DNA of 64,000 bases. Source: Deltaproteobacteria bacterium (GTDB lineage: Bacteria > Myxococcota_A > UBA9160 > SZUA-336). The notes under the pieces were generated by a model. It searched no databases. It had not been told where the DNA came from and saw nothing but the letters and a program-made list of their open reading frames with translations. The stretch lies in NCBI GenBank assembly GCA_029261895.1, contig JAJDAK010000100.1, positions 1 through 64,000 of the forward strand, read 5' to 3'. Position numbers and translations under genes: made by a program. Below are positions 47,910-58,673 of the stretch, in pieces; the stretch's first letter is position 1, and each line of letters begins with the position of its first letter.

Positions 47910-49640
47910 ATGGAAAACGAAACCAAACCCCAAGATTTTATCCGCGAGATCATCGCAAAAGATGTGGCCAAGACCAAGAAGAAGAACGGTGGTCGCGTGA
48001 TTACGCGATTTCCTCCGGAGCCCAACGGCTATCTGCATATCGGTCATGCGAAGTCGATCTGTCTGAATTTCGGGATCGCGGAAGAGCAGAAGAGCGTCTG
48101 CCACCTGCGTTTCGACGATACCAATCCGAGCAAGGAAGAAATCGAGTTTGCCGATTCGATCCAAGAAGACGTGCGCTGGCTGGGCTTCGATTGGGGCGAG
48201 CATCTGTACTATGCCTCAGATTATTTTGACCGGCTCTACGACTACGCACTTGAGTTGATTCGGAAGGGCAAAGCCTACGTCTGTGACCTTTCGCCCGAAG
48301 AGATGCGTGAGTACCGTGGCACCTTGACCGAGCCCGGGCGGGACAGCCCATTTCGCGATCGAACCGTGGAAGAGAACATTGGGCAGTTCGAGCGCATGAC
48401 GGTCGGTGAGTTCGAAGACGGCGAGCGCGTGCTTCGCGCGAAGATCGATATGACGTCGGGCAATATCAATCTTCGGGATCCTGTGATCTATCGGATTCAG
48501 CATAAGGCGCACCATCGCACGGGCGATGATTGGTGTATCTACCCGATGTACGACTTTACCCATGGGATTTCGGATTCCATCGAAGGAATTACCCATTCGC
48601 TCTGTACGTTGGAGTTCGAGGATCATCGCCCGCTCTACGATTGGTTCTTGGATCAGCTCGACATGGATTGCCATCCGCAACAGATTGAGTTTTCTCGCCT
48701 CAACATCAGTCATACGGTCTTGAGCAAGAGGGTGCTGCGCAAACTTGTGGAAGATGAACACGTCAGTGGTTGGGATGACCCACGGATGCCAACGATCGTC
48801 GGTATGCGCCGCCGCGGTTACACACCATTGGCGATTCGTAACTTTTGCGAGTCAGTGGGGATCGCGAAGAAGAGCGACAGCGTGGTTGCTCTCGCTCAGC
48901 TCGAACATTTTGTTCGCGATGATCTGAATCGTGTTGCAGCACGTGTGATGGCGGTGATGCGGCCACTCAAAGTAGTCATCACCAACTACCCGGAAGGACA
49001 GGTTGAGGAACTGGAAGCGATCAATAATCCGGAGGACGAGTCTGCTGGAACTCGGAAACTTCCGTTCTCGAAAGAGCTTTACATCGACCGTGAAGACTTC
49101 ATGGAAAACCCACCCAAGAAATTCTTCCGCCTCACGCCGGGTGGCGAGGTCCGACTTCGCTATGCGTACTTCCTGCGTTGTGACGATGTGGTGAAAGACG
49201 ACTCGGGCGAAGTCGTCGAGTTGCATTGCAGCTATGATCCGGAAACGCGCGGCGGTCAAGCGCCCGACGGCCGAAAGGTCAAGGCGACGATTCATTGGCT
49301 CTCGGCCCAACACGCACGTCGCGCAGAAGTTCGTGAATACAACACGCTCTTCACCAAGGAAGACCCGAACGATGTTTCGGAAGGGGCCGATTTTACCGAG
49401 AACCTCAACGCTGAATCGCTGGTCGTTCTACCGAAGGTTTTTGTAGAACCCAGCCTCGCTGGTGCCAAGATAGGGGCGCGGTTTCAGTTCGAACGTGAGG
49501 GGTATTATTGCGTTGATCTCGAATCCACGCCTGAAGCGTTGGTGTTTAACTGTACCGTTCCGCTGCGTGATACCTGGGCGAAAGTTAAGAAGACAGTTCG
49601 GAAAGTAGCTAAAAAGAAAGTCTCGAAGAAAAGTATTTAG
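47910..49640 (+). CDS. glnS: glutaminyl-tRNA synthetase
   Basis: [52 protein letters not shown] (KMSKS-like VLSKR); start at [12 protein letters not shown]-terminus RDTWAKV followed by Lys-rich tail. Confidence 0.97.
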   Translation: MENETKPQDFIREIIAKDVAKTKKKNGGRVITRFPPEPNGYLHIGHAKSICLNFGIAEEQKSVCHLRFDDTNPSKEEIEFADSIQEDVRWLGFDWGEHLYYASDYFDRLYDYALELIRKGKAYVCDLSPEEMREYRGTLTEPGRDSPFRDRTVEENIGQFERMTVGEFEDGERVLRAKIDMTSGNINLRDPVIYRIQHKAHHRTGDDWCIYPMYDFTHGISDSIEGITHSLCTLEFEDHRPLYDWFLDQLDMDCHPQQIEFSRLNISHTVLSKRVLRKLVEDEHVSGWDDPRMPTIVGMRRRGYTPLAIRNFCESVGIAKKSDSVVALAQLEHFVRDDLNRVAARVMAVMRPLKVVITNYPEGQVEELEAINNPEDESAGTRKLPFSKELYIDREDFMENPPKKFFRLTPGGEVRLRYAYFLRCDDVVKDDSGEVVELHCSYDPETRGGQAPDGRKVKATIHWLSAQHARRAEVREYNTLFTKEDPNDVSEGADFTENLNAESLVVLPKVFVEPSLAGAKIGARFQFEREGYYCVDLESTPEALVFNCTVPLRDTWAKVKKTVRKVAKKKVSKKSI

Positions 49641-50746
49641 CTGTAGCTACCGGGCGGCGCGGTTTCGCCCGGGTCGGGCAAGTCGAGCATTTTGGCGACC
49701 AACCGAGTGACCGGATTGTTGAGTTCGAATGCGCGTCCCGCATCGGCATCCATGATCTCGTAGTGGACTAGTTGTTGTGCGATGCGCGTCATGATGATGC
49801 CGAAACGCAAACCAGCGAAGCGTTGATAGAAATCGAGATTACGAATCGTAAATCCCGTGAGTGATTCGTAGCGTGCGATGGTTTCCTCATAGCTAGGAAA
49901 ACCTTCGAGGCGAGGTGTCGACAAGCCTTCGCTGTGGTGGCGATCAAGAAAGATGCACCACGCCAGATCACTCTCAGGGCTCGCCAGGCTTGCCATTTCC
50001 CAGTCGAGAACCGCGGCGGGTGTGCTCCCCTGATAGATGATATTGCCGATTCGGGCGTCACCCCAAACTAAAACCTCCGGTTCGTCTTTAGGCTGATGCT
50101 CCACAACCCAATCGAAGGCCGCGTCGAGCGTTGGGTGTGCGCGTCCCTGCTGCGACCAGTCCTTGTACATCCGGTAGTAGCTGATCTCCTGCTCGAGTCC
50201 GTTGCGGCCGAGCTTGGGCCGGTCCAGAAATCCAAAGCCGGCTTCGCGTGCGTCGATACGATGGATTTCCGCCATGGATTCGATGCACCCCCACCAGATT
50301 GCGGCGCGTTCTTCTGGAGATGCCTCAAGCATCCAACCGCCGGCGTGATACGGCGGGTTGTCGGTCGGAACCCGGCCCTCCAACTGGCCCATCACATAAA
50401 ACGGCGCGCCAAGAATTTCTGAGTTTGATTCGTACCAATACATCTTTGGCACGGGCACGTCCGAATTCGCTAAGAGCTTCATCGTGTCGAATTGCTGCTT
50501 CAAGTCATAGTTGGGAAACACCTGATAGCCCGTAGGGTGAATGCGCACGACAAGCTTCTCGAATCGCGAATTTCCGGACTCCGTCCACTCGAGGTCAAAG
50601 AGCAGCGTATCGTTGGAAAAACCTGAAGACCCAGGGGCGACGAGCTCGGACACGCTTAGCTTCTCTGCGTTAGGCAGGCGCTGGCGAATCCACGCTGTGA
50701 GGTGAGTTCGGTCAAGCTCGAGATCTCTTTGCCACGGTGTAGGCAT
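49637..50746 (-). CDS. phosphotransferase (APH/ACAD10-like) family protein
   Basis: [62 protein letters not shown]. Confidence 0.9.
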   Translation of the reverse strand: MPTPWQRDLELDRTHLTAWIRQRLPNAEKLSVSELVAPGSSGFSNDTLLFDLEWTESGNSRFEKLVVRIHPTGYQVFPNYDLKQQFDTMKLLANSDVPVPKMYWYESNSEILGAPFYVMGQLEGRVPTDNPPYHAGGWMLEASPEERAAIWWGCIESMAEIHRIDAREAGFGFLDRPKLGRNGLEQEISYYRMYKDWSQQGRAHPTLDAAFDWVVEHQPKDEPEVLVWGDARIGNIIYQGSTPAAVLDWEMASLASPESDLAWCIFLDRHHSEGLSTPRLEGFPSYEETIARYESLTGFTIRNLDFYQRFAGLRFGIIMTRIAQQLVHYEIMDADAGRAFELNNPVTRLVAKMLDLPDPGETAPPGSYS

Positions 50747-50827
50747 GGCGCCACCATCTCAAGAATCAGCGCGACTCGTCAAACAAATCCAAAAGAGTGT
50801 ACGATTCGGCCTCGTTGGAGCGAGGGT

Positions 50828-52573
50828 ATGGAGCGCAGGTTAGCGGCCGTTTTGAGTGCGGATGTGGCGGGTTATGCGCGCCTCATGGCGACGGATGATA
50901 TCGCCACGATTCGGGTTCTCGGACAGTGTCGCGAGGTTATGCAGGAGCGGACCCAGGCCTTCCGTGGCCGTGTGGTGGACGCACCGGGCGATAATTTGCT
51001 CGCCGAGTTTCCGAGTGCGGCGGACGCCGTGGAAGCGGCCGTCGCAATTCAAGAGCGTCTTGCTGAGATTGAGCAGCCAGACGAATTACGAATGCAGTTT
51101 CGAATTGGCATCCACATGGGCGATATCGTTGCCGATGGCGATGCCATTTACGGCAATGGAGTAAACCTTTCAGCGCGTATGCAGAGTCTCTCCGAGCCCG
51201 GAAATATTTGTGTTTCAGCCGATGTGATGAATCAAGTGAAGTCGACTTTAAGTTTGGCGACGGAAGATCTCGGCGAACAGAAGCTTAAGAACTTTTCAGA
51301 GCCCGTGCGTGCGTTTCGAATTCGCGTGGGTGAGGAGAGGGTCGCGGCGGAAGCAGCTGATTGGATGGTGCCCGGATTTGGCAACCGGCCCGCGATCGCG
51401 GTCCTCCCGTTCGAGAATCTCAGTCGTGACCCGGAGCAGGAATACTTCGTTGACGGAGTCGTTGAAGATTTGATTACGCGCCTCTCTGCTTGGCGCGATA
51501 TTCCGGTGATCGCACGAAACTCAACGTTTGCGTATCGCGGGCAGACGGTGGACCCGACGCGGGTCGGCAAAGAGCTCGGTGCGAGATATGTGGTGCAGGG
51601 GAGCGTGAGGAAAGCGGGTGACCGCGTGCGGCTAAGTGTTCAAGTGATCGACGCTCCCGCAGCCACCAACATTTGGGCGGAGCGATATGATCGTGAGCTC
51701 ATCGATATCTTCGAGCTACAAGACGAGATCACCACAGACATTGTCGGGCAGGTGGGCCCCGAGCTGTTGAAATCAGAACGCAACCGCGCCATGCGTGCGG
51801 ATCCGAATAATCTAGAGGCTTGGGAGCTTTCGGGTCGCGCATGGTGGCATCTCTATCGATTCACTCGCGAAGAAAATCAGCGGGCGCGTGAACTCTCTTT
51901 GCAAGTCATAGATATGGACGAAAATTTTATTGCTGGTTGGTCAAGCCTTTCGCTGACGTATGTCTACGAAATTGCTTATGGCTGGGCGTCAGATTTCGAA
52001 ACCACAATCGCTGAGGCATTGAAATACGCAGAGCGTGCGGTGGGGATCGATCCCCAGTCCTCCGGAGCGCACACGATTCTCGGGTCCGTACATTCGATGC
52101 GCAGCGATCATTCGCGTGCGCGATCGGAACTCGAAGCCGCGATCGATCTCGAACCCAGTCTCGCGACGGCTCGCTGGCGTTTAGGTACGACGTATTTCTA
52201 CATGGGCGAGCACGAGCTTGCCTTGGAGTCGATTGAGCTCGCAATTCGCCTGAGTCCGCGCGACCCGTTTCTCTTTAACGCGCTGGCTGACAAAGCCTTC
52301 GTGCTCTACGACATGAAGCGCTATGACGAAGCGATCGCGTGCGCGCAGCGGAGTATCGGCATGCGTAAGGACTATCCACTCTCGCTCTACATCTATTGCG
52401 CGGCCTTGGGGCAAAGTGGCCAGCTTGAAATGGCGGAGGCAGCGATTAACGAACTGCGCTCGATGGGTACCGAGCCAACGATCCAGTCCCTCGCCGGCTA
52501 TTCGGCTTTTGTGATGCCAGAGACCCAGGTCCATTATTCAGAGGGCCTGCGCAAGGCGGGTATGCGAGATTAA
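50828..52573 (+). CDS. class III adenylate/guanylate cyclase with C-terminal TPR region
   Basis: MERRLAAVLSADVAGYARLMATDD...AIYGNGVNLSARMQSLSEPGNICVS; RPAIAVLPFENLSRDPEQEYFVDGVVEDLITRLS; C-terminal TPR repeats. Confidence 0.93.
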   Translation: MERRLAAVLSADVAGYARLMATDDIATIRVLGQCREVMQERTQAFRGRVVDAPGDNLLAEFPSAADAVEAAVAIQERLAEIEQPDELRMQFRIGIHMGDIVADGDAIYGNGVNLSARMQSLSEPGNICVSADVMNQVKSTLSLATEDLGEQKLKNFSEPVRAFRIRVGEERVAAEAADWMVPGFGNRPAIAVLPFENLSRDPEQEYFVDGVVEDLITRLSAWRDIPVIARNSTFAYRGQTVDPTRVGKELGARYVVQGSVRKAGDRVRLSVQVIDAPAATNIWAERYDRELIDIFELQDEITTDIVGQVGPELLKSERNRAMRADPNNLEAWELSGRAWWHLYRFTREENQRARELSLQVIDMDENFIAGWSSLSLTYVYEIAYGWASDFETTIAEALKYAERAVGIDPQSSGAHTILGSVHSMRSDHSRARSELEAAIDLEPSLATARWRLGTTYFYMGEHELALESIELAIRLSPRDPFLFNALADKAFVLYDMKRYDEAIACAQRSIGMRKDYPLSLYIYCAALGQSGQLEMAEAAINELRSMGTEPTIQSLAGYSAFVMPETQVHYSEGLRKAGMRD

Positions 52574-52653
52574 TTACTGCATTAGTTTAATTAAATCATT
52601 GTCGTTGAAATCCACTTTCATTTTGAAATACAGTGAAGTCGGAGGTCAGCGTA

Positions 52654-54267
52654 ATGCGGGCAAGTTCTATTTTTACTGTAATTTTGCTGGGTGCTGCGGT
52701 CACGGTCGCATCTGCCGAGGCCGAGACAGATCTTGCGATCGATAGCTTGCGCGTCCAACGATCGGTGAGCTTGACCGAGAAACAGAAGATTCGACAGGTG
52801 CGCGCGAGTCTTCGATTGCGCAACCGAGGTTCCGATTCGGTCGTGTTCCCAGATCAGGCGACGCTGCTCGATGCCGTGCGGATCGAGGCGATTCCTGAAG
52901 CGGGAGCCATTCACTGCGGGCCCGTGCTGCGAAGTTTTCTACCGCGAAAATCACAGATCTTTCCGATCGCGTTGGATCCCGGTCAAAGAATTCGGCTGCG
53001 TTTCCGTTTGGAAATCAGCTGTGGCTCGAATCCAGCCAAGCAAGCTTTGGATTGGAATTTTGTCGCGAGCGTCGATTCCGCACTGGTTGATGGGTCGATC
53101 GATATAAATCCCCTGGACAACCTCTGTCCGCGCGATCGCTCGACTTTGGATCGTGGCTGCGGTAAACCGATTGGCGCTGGACAACGTATTGCACCGTCTT
53201 TGGACGTTGTGGATAGGCGAGCGGCGTTGCGTTTCCAACAAACCGGCCCATTTGCGGTTGGGATCACGAATCGAGTGTTTGTGGATGCGAATCGACCGAC
53301 GATGCCAAACGGCGAGTTTGCCGGCGCACCAGAACGCAGATTGCCGACACGTGTCTGGTATCCGGCCGCCGCGGGTCAGTCTGGTCTCAATGCGCCGGTT
53401 CGAGGCAGCGGGGCACCGTATCCCTTTATCATTTTCAGTCATGGGCTAGGCAGCCCCAACAATGCGTCTCAGTTTTTGATGATCCATCTCGCGAGTCATG
53501 GCTACATTGTTGCGGCACCCGCATACCCACTATCGAAAATCGGTGCACCCGGTGGACAAACGATCGCGGATACGCCCGCCGAGGCGGGGGATGTCAGTTT
53601 TTTAATCGATATGTTTATCGCTTTGAATGAAACGGATGGTGATCGTTTCGAGGGAGGTATCGATGCCACACGGATCGCGTTGACGGGCCATTCTGCCGGT
53701 GGGCTGACGACGATCGTGTCGAGCTACGATTCGTTACTTCGGGATACACGAATCAAGGCGTCGGCGCCGATGTCTCCCGCCGCGTGTTTCTTTCAACCCG
53801 GGTATTTCGATGATCTGACGGTCCCCATGCTGCTCTTGCATGGCGACCATGACTTGCTCGTGGATGTGGATGCGCATGGACAGTCGGTCTTCGACCGTGC
53901 CAACGCGCCGAAATCTTTCGTGCGTATCATCGGTGGCAATCATCTCGGATTTTCCGACGCGGGTACCGTTATTGGCGATGATGTCGGTTGTCTCTTCCTT
54001 CCTGATCCCAATACGCTCGGCGATCAGGGGCCGTCGTTGATCGCAGCATTGGGAGGTACGGAAAATTTCGTTTCAGAAGAAGGCTGTCCAACAGAGATTT
54101 GTGTCGGCGACCCGATGGCGATCGACGGGTTCCGCCAGCAACAGATCACCAAAGCGGCGATCTTGGCGTTTTTTGAGTGGCGGCTACGCGGAGATCTCGG
54201 TGCAGATCAATACCTGCTGAACGATCTTGACCCACAGAACCAAGATCTCAGTTATTCGCAGTTTTAG
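52654..54267 (+). CDS. secreted alpha/beta hydrolase (dienelactone hydrolase/PAF-acetylhydrolase-like)
   Basis: Signal peptide MRASSIFTVILLGAAVTVASA; nucleophile GHSAGG; PFIIFSHGLGSPNNASQFLMIHLASHGYIVAAPAYP; GGAGG-type SD (GGAGGTCAGCGTA ATG). Confidence 0.87.
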   Translation: MRASSIFTVILLGAAVTVASAEAETDLAIDSLRVQRSVSLTEKQKIRQVRASLRLRNRGSDSVVFPDQATLLDAVRIEAIPEAGAIHCGPVLRSFLPRKSQIFPIALDPGQRIRLRFRLEISCGSNPAKQALDWNFVASVDSALVDGSIDINPLDNLCPRDRSTLDRGCGKPIGAGQRIAPSLDVVDRRAALRFQQTGPFAVGITNRVFVDANRPTMPNGEFAGAPERRLPTRVWYPAAAGQSGLNAPVRGSGAPYPFIIFSHGLGSPNNASQFLMIHLASHGYIVAAPAYPLSKIGAPGGQTIADTPAEAGDVSFLIDMFIALNETDGDRFEGGIDATRIALTGHSAGGLTTIVSSYDSLLRDTRIKASAPMSPAACFFQPGYFDDLTVPMLLLHGDHDLLVDVDAHGQSVFDRANAPKSFVRIIGGNHLGFSDAGTVIGDDVGCLFLPDPNTLGDQGPSLIAALGGTENFVSEEGCPTEICVGDPMAIDGFRQQQITKAAILAFFEWRLRGDLGADQYLLNDLDPQNQDLSYSQF

Positions 54268-55796
54268 ACTTTCAGGTCTGTCAGCGCATGCCCATCGGTC
54301 CACGCGGGAACTTCAACACCCAGCAAGTGAAGTACCGTCGGGGCAATATCAAGAACGTTCGCGGGGGCGAGGTCGATGTTGTGCCAAAACTGATCGCCAA
54401 GTGCCCAAAGTCTCGACTCCAACGTATGGTCGCCCGTTCGTGGTGGATGCTCGGGCAACGCCGGCGCTGCAATTCTACCAACGCGTGAACTCTCGCAAGC
54501 GCTAAGAGATCCGAGGTCACGTCGAAACACCACCAATATATCGGGGACATCGGGATGATGTTCCGCACCGAAAGCTTCGGTCGCCGTTTTGACTTCGCGT
54601 ATGATGGACTCGCCCGATGACGGATCTTTGAGAGATAATAGTTCGCGCCGAATTTCTTCGATCAACGCGTCGGCCTCGGCTCCCCTTTGTACGGTTCCAT
54701 TGGGTTCGCGGCCCGCGAGGTTGAGGCGAATCGCGCCGCAGCGGTTATTGGGTACGGCGAGCGCGCGATTTCCGGGCGTGTCCATTTCGAGCGGTCGACG
54801 TCCGAAGACCGATTCCAGTCGTTCCTCGGTGCTGCCCGGTAGAAACGATTGAACCAGCGAACGAATCGGTTTGGGGATCAGCCGCCGTAGCTGAACACGA
54901 GCGCTGCGCTTTTTGGGACGGTAGAGACCCATCTTCTTTAAGAAGGTCGGGAGCAACTGCGGTCCGCCAATCTTTGGCCCCATGCCGTGGCTCACGACCA
55001 CGAGCACACCTGCGTCGGGTCCCGCGGCTTCAATGAGTTGGCCCATGCCGCGGTCAATTTCTCGATACACGTCAAAGATCGTGTGATGTAGTGCCTCGGG
55101 TACGTTATGGGCCTTGTCTGCGATATAGCTCGCAGCATGAAAAGTCCAAAACTGGTGACCCACACAATGCGATTCGCAGTAGACCGATGTGAACAGATCC
55201 CATTTCCGTCGCGCGAGTAGATCGAGAGATATCGCGGTTTTCTTTTGCGCGCCTTCAATCAGTGCGTCTCGAAGACGGACATATCCTTCGATGGTGTTCT
55301 CATGGAATCGATCACAGCTATCAACCGGGTGGTTGCCGTATTGTGAGCGGATTTCATTGATCAGGCCGTGTGGATGGGTTGCGGTTTCGAAGTTTCGGTC
55401 GTGGCATCCCCATTCCAAGAGCTGCACCCCGTTCATTCTGTCGTAGGGAATGACTTGGGGAACATCAACGACAGCGACCCGACAACCCGCGTCACTTGCC
55501 ACATTCCAAAAGTATTGGCGAGGGTCGATGTCGTCGGCGGCCAGCGGGCGAAAGTCAGCTTCACCCGTATGGATCTGCCGAGGATGGTAGAAGTGGCCCA
55601 GTTTTCCGCCCGAGCGGCCGGTCGTGATCTCTGGCCAAATCGCGCCGGGGAGTGTGTTCATGCTATTGCTCAGCTCGCGACGTGCACCTTCGGCGAGTAG
55701 CCGACTCACTGTTGGCAGATGTCCCTCCTCAGCCCATCGCTCAAGCAATGTGGCCTCGGCGGCATCGATACCAATCACAAGCAACTTGGCAGGCAA
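54264..55796 (-). CDS. alkaline phosphatase/phosphodiesterase (type I PDE/nucleotide pyrophosphatase-like) family protein
   Basis: LLVIGIDAAEATLLERWAEEGHLPTVSRLLAEG; VLVVVSHGMGPKIGG; GDHTLESRLWALGDQF. Confidence 0.88.
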   Translation of the reverse strand: MPAKLLVIGIDAAEATLLERWAEEGHLPTVSRLLAEGARRELSNSMNTLPGAIWPEITTGRSGGKLGHFYHPRQIHTGEADFRPLAADDIDPRQYFWNVASDAGCRVAVVDVPQVIPYDRMNGVQLLEWGCHDRNFETATHPHGLINEIRSQYGNHPVDSCDRFHENTIEGYVRLRDALIEGAQKKTAISLDLLARRKWDLFTSVYCESHCVGHQFWTFHAASYIADKAHNVPEALHHTIFDVYREIDRGMGQLIEAAGPDAGVLVVVSHGMGPKIGGPQLLPTFLKKMGLYRPKKRSARVQLRRLIPKPIRSLVQSFLPGSTEERLESVFGRRPLEMDTPGNRALAVPNNRCGAIRLNLAGREPNGTVQRGAEADALIEEIRRELLSLKDPSSGESIIREVKTATEAFGAEHHPDVPDILVVFRRDLGSLSACESSRVGRIAAPALPEHPPRTGDHTLESRLWALGDQFWHNIDLAPANVLDIAPTVLHLLGVEVPAWTDGHALTDLKV

Positions 55797-55894
55797 CAGT
55801 AGAATCCTTTCCAGTGAGAAAGCTTTTCGGCTATGAAGTCCGATAAGTTCTCTGGTTCGCTAAACTAACCGAGAGATAACGTCAGGAACATTCG

Positions 55895-56794
55895 TTGATG
55901 CTATCGAACGACACCAGCGCCATCGACTGGCCGAGCATATCTGTCGTGATTCCTCTCTACAACGATATGGAAACGCTGGGCGATCAGCTGGACGCGCTTG
56001 CCGCGCAGCACTACGACGGACGCTGGGAAGTCATTATCGCGGACAATGGTTCCACCGATGGTGGGCCGGACCGTGCGCTTGAATGGCGTGATCGCTTACC
56101 TGAACTACGTATCGTCGACGCCTCGTCTCGACGCGGTGTAAATCACGCGCGCAATCTTGGAGCACTTGCGGCCAAGGGCGAGTTGATCCTGCTCTGCGAT
56201 GCCGACGATGTTGTCTCGGTGGGCTGGCTTGCCGCGATGGCGAAGGCTTCTCGCACCGCCGACGTGATGGGTGGCGCCTTTGATGAGGACATCTTAAATG
56301 ACGAGACCACGCGATCCTGGCGTTATCAACGTCCGATTGGAGAATTACCGACGACGCTCGATTTTCTACCATTCGCGGTAGGTTCGAATTTTGGTGCGAA
56401 GCGTAGCGTTTTCGAGGAAGTCGGCGGTTGGGATGAGTCGTACTTCGGTGGCGGAGACGATGTCGAGTTTTCCTGGCGCGCACAACTGGCTGGCTTTACG
56501 CTGGCGTTTGTACCCGACGCGATCGTTCAGTCACGTTATCGCCAAACACTAGATAGTTTAGTGCGTCAGTTTTACTTGCGTGGTCGCGCAGGGCCGCGGC
56601 TCTATCGGGCATTTGCGGGTGTTGGTGCGAAGCGGCGTTCTCTCAAAGCTACAGTCTGGAGCTGGCTACGCATCGTGAAACATCTTCCGGATGCATTTGG
56701 GTCGATCTCTCAGCGAGGTAAGTTGTTCCGAAAAATCGCATATGCATTGGGGCGTATTCACGGCAGCCTTGAGCAGCGCGTTCTTTTCCTATAG
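55895..56794 (+). CDS. glycosyltransferase family 2
   Basis: ISVVIPLYNDMETLGDQLDALAAQHYDGRWEVIIADNGSTDGG; LLCDADDVVSVGWLAAM; SYFGGGDDVEFSWRAQLAG. Confidence 0.94.
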   Translation: MMLSNDTSAIDWPSISVVIPLYNDMETLGDQLDALAAQHYDGRWEVIIADNGSTDGGPDRALEWRDRLPELRIVDASSRRGVNHARNLGALAAKGELILLCDADDVVSVGWLAAMAKASRTADVMGGAFDEDILNDETTRSWRYQRPIGELPTTLDFLPFAVGSNFGAKRSVFEEVGGWDESYFGGGDDVEFSWRAQLAGFTLAFVPDAIVQSRYRQTLDSLVRQFYLRGRAGPRLYRAFAGVGAKRRSLKATVWSWLRIVKHLPDAFGSISQRGKLFRKIAYALGRIHGSLEQRVLFL

Positions 56795-56800
56795 ATCCAA

Positions 56801-56824
56801 CTAGCGTTTTTGAAAACGTTCTAG
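56801..56824. terminator. candidate bidirectional terminator between convergent genes
   Basis: Near-palindrome CTAGCGTTTTTGAAAACGTTCTAG between stops at 56794 (+) and 56821 (-). Confidence 0.5.
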
Positions 56825-57888
56825 CCGAGGTCGGGTCGGTAGAGTCCGCGTCCGGTAATCAATGGGAGATCGAGTGCAGAAAGTGGACCGGGGCGAGCTT
56901 CGACGACTGCCGGGATCGCATTAATGAGTCGTGCTGCAGTGAGGACCACGCCGCCGACCGCATGATCTCCGTGCTCGTCTTGGAATTCGTATTCAATTTG
57001 CATCGATGGCACGCCCTTGATCAGTACGCGGTAACTGCCGTTGCTCTTGGGCCAGTCAGGTGCCAAATCGTCGTCGAGTCGGGTTACGTGGTCCACCACG
57101 ACTGCCGCTTGACCGTCGACGATGCCTTGAACTTCGAAACGCAGTGCGGCCATGGTTCCGATTTCGACTTTGTGATCGCCGATTACGATTGGCTTCTCTG
57201 CCGCGCGGCGCTCATGGATGGCTCGTACCTCGTCGAGCTTCAATCCGAGCCCTTCCGCGAGAATGCGAATCGTGCCACCCCAGGCGAACTCAAGTGCACC
57301 TGGCGTCAAAAGTAGTGGCATGTGATCCATCGCCTTGCCGAAGCCCATCGTGTTGAAGAGCACCTCGGGTTGATCGTAGGTCGCGTAGTTGATGATCTCT
57401 TGAATGCGAATCTCTTGCCAATGTTCACAAAGGCCGGAGAGTGTGAGTGGAAGAATGTCGTTTGCGAACCCTGGATCGATTCCGGAGGTCAAAAACGACG
57501 AACCACCCGCGCGGCATGCGTCATCGAGTTTCGCGGTAACGGTGGCATGCATGGTCATGGGATGAACAAGACCGACGACCGAACTTGAGACGACGTTCTT
57601 ACCCGCAGCCAGGATCCGACAAATATCGTCGACCGCTTCAAACGGGCGGAGGTCCGCGGTGGCGGTGTAACAGACGCAATCCGCATCCGTCGCGAGAAGT
57701 TCATCGATATTGTCGGTTGCGTTTACTCCCGCGGGTTCGAGACCCGCAAGGGTGCCCGCGTCTTTCCCGACTTTGGACGGGCTGTGGACATAGAGCCCAG
57801 CGAGTTCGAGTTCGGGGTGGCCGAGAATCGCGCGAAGCGCGTACCGACCCACGTTGCCTGTGCTCCATTGAATTACGCGATATTTCAT
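56821..57888 (-). CDS. DapB-like/diaminopentanoate dehydrogenase-like NAD(P)-binding oxidoreductase
   Basis: YRVIQWSTGNVGRYALRAILGHPELELAGLYVHSPSKVGKDAGTLAGLEPAGVNATDNIDELLATDADCVCYTA. Confidence 0.88.
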   Translation of the reverse strand: MKYRVIQWSTGNVGRYALRAILGHPELELAGLYVHSPSKVGKDAGTLAGLEPAGVNATDNIDELLATDADCVCYTATADLRPFEAVDDICRILAAGKNVVSSSVVGLVHPMTMHATVTAKLDDACRAGGSSFLTSGIDPGFANDILPLTLSGLCEHWQEIRIQEIINYATYDQPEVLFNTMGFGKAMDHMPLLLTPGALEFAWGGTIRILAEGLGLKLDEVRAIHERRAAEKPIVIGDHKVEIGTMAALRFEVQGIVDGQAAVVVDHVTRLDDDLAPDWPKSNGSYRVLIKGVPSMQIEYEFQDEHGDHAVGGVVLTAARLINAIPAVVEARPGPLSALDLPLITGRGLYRPDLG

Positions 57889-57949
57889 CGCGCGATTATA
57901 GAACGTCGGTGGTGTAAACGGTTAGTGGCGCGATGATACGCCGCGAGCG

Positions 57950-58510
57950 CTATGAGGCGGAAACCGCCGCATAGCGCTCACGCTCAGTCGTGAAGAAATC
58001 CTCGAGCCCTTGCCGCACCAAGGCTTCGGTCTGGTCCACGTCCTCAGCCAGTTCCGGCGTGAGGGCCGATAGACCTTCGATGATTGTCTTCGCTTCGCCG
58101 AGTCCCTGTTCAAAGCCGCGCATAACGTCGGCTTGAAACTGGTCAAAATCCTCAGCGGTCGCGTCTTTGTTTGCGAGCTTGAATGCGCCGTAGATGTAGC
58201 TCTTGATGCCGCCAAGGATCCGTTCAGCGGTCGCTTCCGGCGAAAGATCCTCGGGCTTTTCGATCGATTCGAGATACTCGGTCTTGCCTGCGGCTTCGAA
58301 GACTTCATGGCCTTCGATCGGTGTGATATCGACCTCAACGCCACCGAATACCGCATTAATTAAGTCATGATCCGCACGTAGGCGTACGGCAGCGGCAGAG
58401 ATTTCTACCTCCTCGCGTTCAGATGACTTTTTAGCGGGAGCGTCGGGCTGAACCTTGCGGGGCTCCGCTCGTACGACGGAATCGAATGGAGAAACGGTGC
58501 GTATCGCCAT
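57950..58510 (-). CDS. conserved protein of unknown function, paralog of 22197..22697 (possibly DUF5610-like)
   Basis: EEVEISAAAVRLRADHDLI...FEAAGKTEYLESIEKPEDLSPEATAERILGGIKSYIYGAF. Confidence 0.75.
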   Translation of the reverse strand: MAIRTVSPFDSVVRAEPRKVQPDAPAKKSSEREEVEISAAAVRLRADHDLINAVFGGVEVDITPIEGHEVFEAAGKTEYLESIEKPEDLSPEATAERILGGIKSYIYGAFKLANKDATAEDFDQFQADVMRGFEQGLGEAKTIIEGLSALTPELAEDVDQTEALVRQGLEDFFTTERERYAAVSAS

Positions 58511-58673
58511 GAGAAACCTCCTCTTCCGTGAGTGGGATTCTGCGTCCTTGCAGTCTCAGGCGATGGCGCGCTCGAGACCGAGAACATGTATCGTCCGCTG
58601 CGCTGGCGAACTTAAGCCCGTCTGTCCGTGGATGCGCAGGGAATGCGCAACTTTGGTGGTATCATCGTTCGCG

